Assembly (NCBI GenBank): GCA_030655675.1
Contig: JAUSPM010000143.1
Span: forward strand, 1 to 12,180
Source of the DNA: Methanosarcinaceae archaeon
GTDB lineage: Archaea > Halobacteriota > Methanosarcinia > Methanosarcinales > Methanosarcinaceae
Direction: 5' to 3'
Length of the DNA: 12,180 nucleotides
The translations under genes and the position numbers were made by a program. The notes under the pieces were generated by a model. The model was given only the letters and a program-made list of their open reading frames with translations. It searched no databases and was not told the origin of the DNA. Below, piece after piece: positions 1-6,052 of the stretch; positions within the stretch are counted from its first letter, which is position 1, and every line of letters begins with the position of its first letter.

Positions 1-115
1 AATACAATTTATGTATTTTAAATCAATCTAAGCATTATCGCAAATTTCCTTCACATTATTGGAACATACTACCTGCGACAGATTGACTTGGTGTGAAAAT
101 TGCTAAACAAATACC
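1..115 (+). repeat. Dispersed repeat E, copy E1 (possibly cut by window edge)
   Basis: This stretch has no gene. It resembles 8580-8764 in the same orientation. Positions 1-13 match 8580-8592 at 12 of 13 bases. A block reading AATCAATCTRARCATTAT recurs, and the last ~65 bases (from CACATTATTGGAAC to CTAAACAAATACC) align with 8699-8764 with scattered substitutions. E2 carries roughly 80 extra bases in the middle. The AATCTRARCAT block also resembles part of the A/B repeat. No coding potential was recognised. The function is unknown, and the copy may extend left of the window. Confidence 0.55.
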
Positions 116-356
116 TCAGATTTACTTGGACTACATAATCATATAATTATATACAACGAGAAAATCCTCGCTATGCTCGGATTTACTCGAACTATATGTT
201 TATAAAACATATACAACAAGAAAATTGTGGAATGCGCTGGAAGCAATTGAAAACTCCATGTGTATGCAGGGCAACGCCGTGCATGCGCGGGTTGTAGAAT
301 CGTTTTTATCATGCACTCATTAAACACTCTGTACAACAACGCTGCACCATCTAAAC
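115..356 (-). repeat. Complex inverted repeat, copy A
   Basis: Read on the minus strand, this ~242-bp block aligns almost end to end with 5322-5567 on the plus strand. It includes a 20-base exact match (294-313 against 5367-5386) and a 21-base exact match around the hairpin at 194-212. The hairpin has 8-bp arms (ATATGTTT/AAACATAT) and a 3-base loop. Two tandem units of ~62 bp make up the outer half. The outer end stops abruptly at the boundary with E1, inside the second unit's conserved arm. A 66-codon open frame here (139-339, minus) lies wholly in the repeat and is not considered a gene. Relative to the small gene at 517-759 the copy sits downstream in sense orientation, about 160 nt past its stop. 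Confidence 0.8.
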
Positions 357-516
357 AAAAACAAAAAAATAGTACACAGGGCAGGATATTTAGATAAATG
401 CAGATCTATATCTTAATTGGTAGGATAATTGTTGTTGGAGATTGTATTTGACATAGACCTTGCATTTATAAATTGAATTATGTATTACTTTGGCTCGATC
501 TTACTTACATTTCAGA
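357..516. other. Gene-free AT-rich spacer
   Basis: This lies between repeat copy A and the stop codon of the small minus-strand gene. It is AT-rich with an A run near 357-368. I found no open frame, tRNA-like fold or convincing terminator. It may be the 3' untranslated region of the minus-strand gene. Confidence 0.4.
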
Positions 517-759
517 TCAGGACTTCAGGTTCTGATTTTTGGGGTTCACATCAAACGTTTCAACGAACTGCCCGCCGTTTGTCTCATAACCTTCGATTAC
601 TATAGATTTATCATCCTCTATTTGATCCACGACCGAATCGCATAGGTATATCTGCAGGCTCCCATTTGAATCCATAAACACGGAAGGTTTAATTCCTGCG
701 TTATTATAGTCTTCAACCGTTCCTCGAAATATCATTGACATGTATCGTACCATATTCAT
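517..759 (-). CDS. Small protein of unknown function, 80 aa
   Basis: I do not recognise this 80-residue protein. It begins MNMVRYMSMIFRGT and ends DVNPKNQNLKS. It is acidic, with alternating hydrophobic stretches (SLQIYLCDSVVD, KSIVIEGYE) that suggest a small beta-rich fold. There is one cysteine and no obvious signal peptide or membrane helix. The start at 759 is well supported: a GGTGAT site (765-770), a good match to the archaeal anti-Shine-Dalgarno sequence, lies 5 nt upstream. In-frame Met codons at residues 3, 7 and 9 are possible but have no better site. It is transcribed divergently from alaS across a 271-bp spacer and is followed by repeat copy A. I judge it real from the ribosome-binding site and ordinary composition; there is no functional clue. 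Confidence 0.6.
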   Translation of the reverse strand: MNMVRYMSMIFRGTVEDYNNAGIKPSVFMDSNGSLQIYLCDSVVDQIEDDKSIVIEGYETNGGQFVETFDVNPKNQNLKS

Positions 760-984
760 AATTTATCACCAATTAATACTAATGAGTGAACAACTATGTA
801 ACTACTATGAACACAGGAAATCTATTTATGTACATAGTTTTTGCTAATTGTGCACATAAGCAAAACGTGTTTTGATGAGAATAGAAACCCCCCACAAAAA
901 AGTGATCTATGAGATTGGATGTAATATATGTGCGACATATTATTGAATAAGAAATGTTTTTAAGCATTGGAACGATTACGTGGT

Positions 985-997
985 AAGCGAAATATAG
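985..997 (+). promoter_or_regulatory. Candidate BRE/TATA box of alaS
   Basis: AAGCGA followed by AATATAG resembles an archaeal BRE plus TATA box. It lies about 35 nt before the chosen alaS ATG. Transcription starting ~25 nt downstream would give a very short leader that still contains the GGAG site. Support is by position and resemblance only. Confidence 0.35.
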
Positions 998-1030
998 ATT
1001 ACAAACATAGTGTATATATTTGGAGTTATC

Positions 1031-3808
1031 ATGCTCGAAGATGAATATCAACTTGATTTTTTCTCAAATAACGGATTTATTCGTAAGCAATGCCAAAAAT
1101 GTGGTGTTTTTTTCTGGACACGTGATCTTGACCGAAAAACGTGTGGGGATGCGCCCTGTGACCCATATTCATTCATAGGCAATCCTGTTTTCAAAAAACA
1201 ATATGATCTCGCAGAGATGCGGGAATATTTCCTGAATTTTTTTGAAGAACGTGACCACACCCGCATAGGCAGGTATCCTGTGATCGCAAGATGGAGGGAT
1301 GATATATACCTTACAATTGCGTCGATTGCTGATTTCCAGCCATTCGTCACATCAGGGGAAGTACCACCACCCGCAAATCCATTGACAATCTCACAGCCCT
1401 GTATACGCCTGCCTGATCTGGACGCAGTTGGCAGGAGTGGACGGCACCTGACAACCTTTGAAATGATGGCACATCACGCTTTCAATACGAATGATAAGGA
1501 GATCTACTGGAAAGAAAGAACAATGGAACTGTGTGATGAGTTCCTAATGTCACTCGGGGCAGATCCAATGGCAGTGACATACAAGGAAGAGCCCTGGGCT
1601 GGCGGAGGTAATGCAGGACCATGTGTTGAAGTTCTCATAGGTGGTCTTGAAGTTGCCACTCTTGTATTCATGAATCTCAAACAATCAAAAGACGGCGATA
1701 TCATGATAAAAGGCGAGGCTTATTCCAAGATGGACAATTATATTGTCGATACCGGATATGGCCTTGAGAGATTCGTCTGGGCTTCAAAAGGTTCCCCTAC
1801 AATATATGATGCAATTTTCCCGTCGATCGTTAATGAACTGATGGGGCTTGCAGGCATCGACCATGAACTTGATAATGCCGAATATGCGTATATCCTATCC
1901 CAAAATGCCCGTTTAGCAGGACTTATGGATATAAGTGAAAAGGCGAATTTACTTGAACTTCGAAAGCAGGTTGCATCGAGTATTGGCACGACCGTTGAAA
2001 AGTTAACATCTATAATGGAGCCTGTTGAGACGGTTTATGCTATAACTGATCACACAAGATGCCTGACATTCATGTTCGGTGACGGTATAATACCGTCCAA
2101 TGTCAAGGCAGGATACCTTGCACGTTTGGTACTTCGAAGAACACTACGTATGATGCGGGATCTGGATATCAAGATCTCCCTGTCTGAGATCGTAAAGATG
2201 CATATCAACAACCTGCCGGAATATCCTGAATTTGAGGATAATTTTGAAACGATCGAAGATATTCTTCATCATGAAGAGCAGAAATTTGCAGATACATTAG
2301 AGCGTGGCAGACGAATGATCCAAAAATCTGCAATACATTACAAAAAGAGTGGCGAAAAAATTCCGCTCGATAAATTGATCGAGATGTATGACAGCCACGG
2401 AATCCCGCCTGAGATATCAAAGGAAGCAGCAGCAGAGGTAGGAGTTGAAGTAGACCTGCCTGATACTTTCTATTCATTGGTGGCAGATAAGCACGGCAAG
2501 GCAGAAGCAAAAGAAATAAAAGAATATCCGTATGCCGACCGCATAGAAAATCTTCCACCTACAAAGCGACTGTTCTATGATGAGCCGAACAGGATGGAAT
2601 TCGAGGCGGTCGTATTGGATATATTTGATAATCATATTGTCCTTGATAGTACCTTGTTCTACCCAGAGGGTGGTGGACAACCTGCTGATCATGGTAAACT
2701 GGTTATTGATAATGATGTGTTACACGTAATTGATGTCCAGATGATACATGGTGTAGTAGTGCATAACATTAAAGAGATTGAAGATGAACTCCATATTCGC
2801 AAAGGCGATCTGGTTATTGGCAAGATCAATGAAAAAAGGCGCATGGCACATGCAAGACACCATACAGCGACCCATATTGTGAACGATGCTGCCAAAAAGG
2901 TACTTGGCGATCATATCTGGCAGGCTGGTGCACAGAAATCAGAGAGTCACGCACGACTTGATCTTTCACATTACAAACGCATTACTACTGAAGAATTGAA
3001 TGAGATCGAAATGATCTCAAATCAAATAGTTATGGAGAACCAGCGTGTTAATTCCGAGTGGATGGACCGGACTGATGCAGAGCAGGCATATGGGTTCAGG
3101 TTATACCAGGGTGGCGTGCCACCTGGAAAAAATATACGAATACTTAAGGTGGGTGATGATATCGAAGCCTGTGGTGGCACCCATTGTACAAATACAGGTC
3201 TTGTAGGCCCTATCAAGATATTGAAGACCGAACGCGTGCAAGACGGGGTTGAACGTATAGAGTATGCAGCAGGCGAAGCTGCTGTCAGGGCTGTACAGGA
3301 AAGTGATCGGATACTGCGTGATTCTGCGAATGCACTCAGGGTTACGCCAGAACATCTCCCGTTAACAATTGATCGATTTTTTGGAGAATGGAAGGAATTC
3401 AAAAAGGAAAATGCACGGTTAAAGGATGAACTGGCGCATGCACTTGTGCATAAGATGATGCGTGGTGCAGTTGAGATAAATGGCATTCGTATAGTTGCTG
3501 AAATAATAACGCATGCAGACAGTGAAGAACTCATAAAGATCGCATTGGGGCTCGCTGAACAGGATGATGTTGTTGCGCTCCTTGCAAGCAGTTTAGAAGG
3601 CGTTAAGATAGTGGCAACTGCCGGAAAAGGTGCTATTGAACAAGGTGTCGATGTCGGCAAAGTTGTGCGCGAAATGTCACATATTGTTGGCGGCGGCGGC
3701 GGTGGTCGTCCTGACATGGCGCAAGGCGGCGGTATCGATCCTTCGAAGATAGATGATGCATTAATTAATGGCACAGAGCTTGTGAAAGAACAGTGTGCTA
3801 TTAAATAA
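1031..3808 (+). CDS. alaS: Alanyl-tRNA synthetase, archaeal type
   Basis: This cytosolic class II enzyme charges tRNA(Ala) with alanine and edits mischarged Ser- and Gly-tRNA(Ala). The 925-aa length fits archaeal AlaRS. An N-terminal Cys cluster (C21, C24, C38, C43) of the archaeal type precedes the catalytic core, with ISQPCIR near 120-126, HLTTFEMM near 139 and GLER at 244-247 (class II motif 3). The editing domain has the zinc site HxxxH (611-615) plus CGGTH (714-718). The C-terminal domain ends in a Gly-rich GGGGGGRPDMAQ segment from about 887. I chose ATG 1031 because GGAG (1022-1025) lies 5 nt upstream and the protein then begins MLEDEYQLDFF, as is usual in archaea; an in-frame GTG at 1010 would add 7 residues and has no good site. 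The gene appears intact. It is divergent from the small gene at 517-759 and is followed after 15 bp by a hexanucleotide array. Confidence 0.98.
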   Translation: MLEDEYQLDFFSNNGFIRKQCQKCGVFFWTRDLDRKTCGDAPCDPYSFIGNPVFKKQYDLAEMREYFLNFFEERDHTRIGRYPVIARWRDDIYLTIASIADFQPFVTSGEVPPPANPLTISQPCIRLPDLDAVGRSGRHLTTFEMMAHHAFNTNDKEIYWKERTMELCDEFLMSLGADPMAVTYKEEPWAGGGNAGPCVEVLIGGLEVATLVFMNLKQSKDGDIMIKGEAYSKMDNYIVDTGYGLERFVWASKGSPTIYDAIFPSIVNELMGLAGIDHELDNAEYAYILSQNARLAGLMDISEKANLLELRKQVASSIGTTVEKLTSIMEPVETVYAITDHTRCLTFMFGDGIIPSNVKAGYLARLVLRRTLRMMRDLDIKISLSEIVKMHINNLPEYPEFEDNFETIEDILHHEEQKFADTLERGRRMIQKSAIHYKKSGEKIPLDKLIEMYDSHGIPPEISKEAAAEVGVEVDLPDTFYSLVADKHGKAEAKEIKEYPYADRIENLPPTKRLFYDEPNRMEFEAVVLDIFDNHIVLDSTLFYPEGGGQPADHGKLVIDNDVLHVIDVQMIHGVVVHNIKEIEDELHIRKGDLVIGKINEKRRMAHARHHTATHIVNDAAKKVLGDHIWQAGAQKSESHARLDLSHYKRITTEELNEIEMISNQIVMENQRVNSEWMDRTDAEQAYGFRLYQGGVPPGKNIRILKVGDDIEACGGTHCTNTGLVGPIKILKTERVQDGVERIEYAAGEAAVRAVQESDRILRDSANALRVTPEHLPLTIDRFFGEWKEFKKENARLKDELAHALVHKMMRGAVEINGIRIVAEIITHADSEELIKIALGLAEQDDVVALLASSLEGVKIVATAGKGAIEQGVDVGKVVREMSHIVGGGGGGRPDMAQGGGIDPSKIDDALINGTELVKEQCAIK

Positions 3809-3823
3809 TATTAACAATTATAT

Positions 3824-3889
3824 CAATAACAATAACAATAACAATAACAATAACAATAACAATAACAATAACAATAACAATAACAATAA
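3824..3889 (+). repeat. Hexanucleotide array (CAATAA)11
   Basis: Eleven perfect copies of CAATAA (cytosines every 6 bases from 3824 to 3884) are followed by a TAA-type run to about 3910. It begins 15 bp after the alaS stop and ends about 80 bp before the ATPase start. It can be read as an Asn-rich open frame (3795-3983), which I regard as an artefact of the repeat. Perfect short units are prone to slippage, so unit number may vary between cells or strains. A change would alter only the spacing upstream of the ATPase promoter, not a reading frame. Confidence 0.95.
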
Positions 3890-3936
3890 TAATAATAATT
3901 ATAATTATAATATTTACAACAACAAAATTGTAACAA

Positions 3937-3942
3937 TTATAA
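3937..3942 (+). promoter_or_regulatory. Candidate TATA box of GvpD-like ATPase gene
   Basis: TTATAA lies 33 nt before the chosen ATG at 3970, the same spacing as the candidates at alaS and glyS. The surrounding DNA is extremely AT-rich, so chance matches are easy and confidence is low. Confidence 0.3.
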
Positions 3943-3969
3943 CATTAAAGACATTAATTGGGTGTTCAA

Positions 3970-5313
3970 ATGATACCAATTGAAATTAATAAGTTCTTTT
4001 CGGAAGGATTTAGTAAGACACTTTTGTTCAAGGGCAGACCGGGTACCGGTAAGACCACTTTTGTTTTTGAAATACTCATTGAACTATGCCCTGATGGGAA
4101 TTGTATCTACATCTCACCGCGTATTGACAAATCTTCATCCTATGGCAGATTCCCATGGATCGAGGGGGATTTCAATAGCAACGAAGAATTTTTTGAGATG
4201 CTTGATGCACGTGTCAGAATGGTACAGGGAGCATTTGATGAAAAACCATTGATCGTAATAGATTCAATTGATGCATTGAGCATTGCGACAACCGATTCTT
4301 CTAATTGGTTGGAAAACAAGTTTAAACTTGAGCGCATGTTGATCGATTTTGGCAATAAGGTAAATGCTGATATATTGATGGTTACAGAGCAGACTGATCT
4401 GACCTCACTTGATTATCTGGTAGATGGCGTGATATCTCTTGAAATTTCACAGATATCTGAGCGGGATATCAGGAAGGTCCACATACACAAATTGCGTGGG
4501 GTGGGACTTTCACAGTCAAAATATCTATTTACATTGCAAGATGGCAGGTTCAGCAGTTTCGGACCTTTTGCAGTATCATACCCCACACAGACCGTTGTCT
4601 GTGAACCTATCAAAGATCCAATACGCAGTAAAATATCAACCGGAACAACGGATTTTGACAATATACTTGGCGGAGGATATCAAAAAGGAAGTTTCAATCT
4701 TTTTGAAATAACAAGCGGTGTGGGAGATTCATTCTACAGTTTGTTGCTGCCCACATTCATAAATCATCTTAATCTTAATCGCGGACTCTTGAGTATGCCA
4801 TCTGAGGGCACAAGCGTAGAGACTGAAAAAAGTATGATCGAACCTTTTTGCGGTGAAGATCGTTTCAAGAATAAGTTTGTCGGTTTTGAGATCCGTGAGA
4901 TGAATGGCAGGATCCCTTCTTATGTCGAACCACTTACAGGCAACATCTCAAAGGATATGGAGTCCATTTTATCGGTAAAACGGGAACTTATCATACAATC
5001 ATCCGGTGCTCCGATACTTGACTATGTAGGTCTTGACACAATGGAATATAATTACGGTGTTGAGGATATCGGCAGGACAATAGGCATGTTGGCATCCCGT
5101 ACAAAGATAACTCAAAACGTTGTTCTGGCAGTTGCAAAACATGGTCAGAAGATCACGGAATCTGTCGCGCACATGGCGACCACACATTGGAAATTCGAGA
5201 ATATAGATAAAACACTTGTGATGTATGGGATTGTTCCCAAGACCGGATTATATGTTGTTGAGATGAATTTCGAACAAGGGTTCCCACAGGTAACATTGTC
5301 ACCTGTTAAATGA
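3970..5313 (+). CDS. KaiC/GvpD/Rad55-family RecA-like ATPase
   Basis: This 447-aa cytosolic protein has two RecA-like halves. The first has a clean Walker A (GRPGTGKT, 22-29), a Walker B (LIVIDSID, 94-101) and a KaiC-like HKLRG...GRF beta region at 173-194. The second opens like a KaiC domain (KISTG...LGGG, 221-236), but its P-loop reads SGVGDS (249-254): the ATP-binding lysine is replaced by Asp, so this half probably does not hydrolyse ATP. The N-terminal KGRPGTGKTTF region most resembles GvpD-type proteins, which in haloarchaea regulate gas-vesicle genes. No gas-vesicle gene is in the window, so a general ATP-dependent regulatory or signalling role is an inference. I chose ATG 3970 because GGTG (3961-3964) lies 5 nt upstream; an in-frame TTG at 3958 has no such site. 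Repeat copy B begins about 8 nt after its stop. Confidence 0.85.
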   Translation: MIPIEINKFFSEGFSKTLLFKGRPGTGKTTFVFEILIELCPDGNCIYISPRIDKSSSYGRFPWIEGDFNSNEEFFEMLDARVRMVQGAFDEKPLIVIDSIDALSIATTDSSNWLENKFKLERMLIDFGNKVNADILMVTEQTDLTSLDYLVDGVISLEISQISERDIRKVHIHKLRGVGLSQSKYLFTLQDGRFSSFGPFAVSYPTQTVVCEPIKDPIRSKISTGTTDFDNILGGGYQKGSFNLFEITSGVGDSFYSLLLPTFINHLNLNRGLLSMPSEGTSVETEKSMIEPFCGEDRFKNKFVGFEIREMNGRIPSYVEPLTGNISKDMESILSVKRELIIQSSGAPILDYVGLDTMEYNYGVEDIGRTIGMLASRTKITQNVVLAVAKHGQKITESVAHMATTHWKFENIDKTLVMYGIVPKTGLYVVEMNFEQGFPQVTLSPVK

Positions 5314-5321
5314 TGAAGTAT

Positions 5322-5567
5322 TTGTATATCTGGTGCAACGTCGTGGTGCAGAGTGTTTAATGAGTCCATGATAAAAACGATTCTACCACCCGCGTGCAGC
5401 GCGGCGTTGCCCTGCAGATACATCGATTATTCAATCGCAATCAGCATATTCCACAATTTTTGATAGTATATGTTTTATAAACATATCGTTCGAGTAAATC
5501 TGAGCATCAGCAAAGATTTTCTCGTTGTATATAATCTATAAGATTATGTAGTCCAAGTAAATCTGAG
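5322..5567 (+). repeat. Complex inverted repeat, copy B
   Basis: This is the inverted partner of 115-356. The inner part begins GGTGCAACG at 5332 and shows only 4 differences in the first 33 bases against copy A. Longer exact matches of 20 and 21 bases follow. The hairpin at 5468-5486 has 8-bp arms (ATATGTTT/AAACATAT) and loop TAT. The repeat starts about 8 nt after the ATPase stop, in sense orientation, so it would form the 3' untranslated region of that transcript. The similarity stops at 5567, although the tandem unit itself continues to about 5592 in this copy only. Confidence 0.85.
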
Positions 5568-5592
5568 CATCAGCGAAGATTTTCTTGTACAC
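5491..5592 (+). repeat. Tandem ~62-bp units with hairpins inside copy B
   Basis: A conserved arm, AGTAAATCTGAGCATCAGC followed by RAAGATTTTCTYGT, occurs at 5493 and again at 5555, a period of 62 bp. Each arm is preceded by a dyad. The first is ATATGTTT/AAACATAT at 5468-5486; the second is ATAATCT/AGATTAT with loop ATA at about 5531-5547. The dyad sequences differ but the symmetry is kept. Copy A has the same two-unit plan, its second dyad containing a T-G wobble-type pair. Only about two units exist, so this is not a CRISPR array. Confidence 0.7.
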
Positions 5593-5612
5593 TTTTTGCT
5601 ACTGATTTAAAT

Positions 5613-5905
5613 CGCACTTTCCGCAGGTAAATCCCAAAAGTGAATCTTTTTCTTAAACATTAAATCATGTCGGATAATTGCGGTTTTCAAAATATGCGTA
5701 AAAATGGTTTAGAATTATGTATGTCAATTTTCTACCGAAGTTTGCAAATTGTATACTAAAACAGGATCTCTCCAAATTGAGTGGATGAATATTGTCATTT
5801 CACCATGTGCATATGTATGTACAGTACAAATATAATATGCAATACATATTCAAAACCAGCATCAGTAAAAATGTTTAAAATTTGCATATGCCTGCGGAAA
5901 GTGCG
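5613..5905. mobile_element. MITE-like element, 293 bp, with TIRs and target duplication
   Basis: The two ends are a perfect 15-bp terminal inverted repeat: CGCACTTTCCGCAGG at 5613-5627 and its reverse complement at 5891-5905. The 6 bases immediately outside each end are identical and in direct orientation: TTAAAT at 5607-5612 and at 5906-5911, as expected for a target-site duplication. The interior is AT-rich with no open frame of note, so there is no transposase. Patchy inverted similarity may continue inward, with TTAAACATT and GGTTTT blocks on both sides. This architecture fits a non-autonomous miniature inverted-repeat element mobilised in trans. The parent transposon family is not identifiable here. 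It sits just beyond copy B in the gene-free interval, disrupting no gene. Confidence 0.75.
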
Positions 5906-5930
5906 TTAAATCATTCAATTTAGTATATAT

Positions 5931-6030
5931 GGAACGTGCCGCCTGGCGGCGGTCGCATCGTTTTTAGTTTCAAAAAGAACGATCACATTTACACAGCCAT
6001 CCTATTACAGATATACAAATACGAATAATG
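5931..6030 (-). repeat. Dispersed 100-bp repeat C, copy C1
   Basis: Read on the minus strand, these 100 bases align with 8419-8518 on the plus strand. Shared blocks include CGTATTTGTATA, TTTGAAACTAAAA and CCGCCGC..AGGCGGC. Both copies are 100 bp and need at most one small gap. This copy holds a GC-rich palindrome, GCCGCC-T-GGCGGC (5938-5950), conspicuous in AT-rich DNA. It begins 22 nt after the hef stop in sense orientation, so it could form the 3' end of the hef transcript. No T-run follows the hairpin, so a classical terminator is not evident. Confidence 0.75.
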
Positions 6031-6052
6031 TATTTTGTAACTGCATGGCGGA

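Larger units (their letters stand above)
5314..6052. other. Gene-free interval built of repeats
   Basis: This 739-bp interval lies between the convergent ATPase and hef genes. I found no credible gene in it. In order it holds complex repeat copy B, a MITE-like element and repeat C1, which together account for most of it. It should also contain both transcription terminators, but I see no clear T-run terminator. Hairpins inside the repeats could serve that role (inference). Confidence 0.8.

Noticed and set aside
139..339. 66-codon minus-strand frame at the left end
   Set aside because: It lies wholly inside repeat copy A, and copy B does not keep the same frame; repeat-derived.
868..912. Possible C/D-box RNA (TTGATGA ... 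GTGATCTATGAG)
   Set aside because: The C-box match is imperfect and no D box (CTGA) follows at a suitable distance.
3022..3774. 250-codon open frame antisense to alaS
   Set aside because: It lies wholly opposite a well-supported gene, has Ser/Pro/Thr-rich composition typical of antisense frames, and has no family resemblance.
3795..3983. Asn-rich open frame of 62 codons
   Set aside because: It is the translation of the CAATAA array and has no start signal; a simple-repeat artefact.
5491..5592. Possible CRISPR-like repeats
   Set aside because: Only two units, arms and dyads continuous with no unique spacers, and no cas gene in the window.
5938..5950. Rho-independent style terminator for hef
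   Set aside because: The hairpin is strong but no T-run follows on the minus strand, and the same hairpin recurs in C2 where it is not at a gene end in sense orientation.
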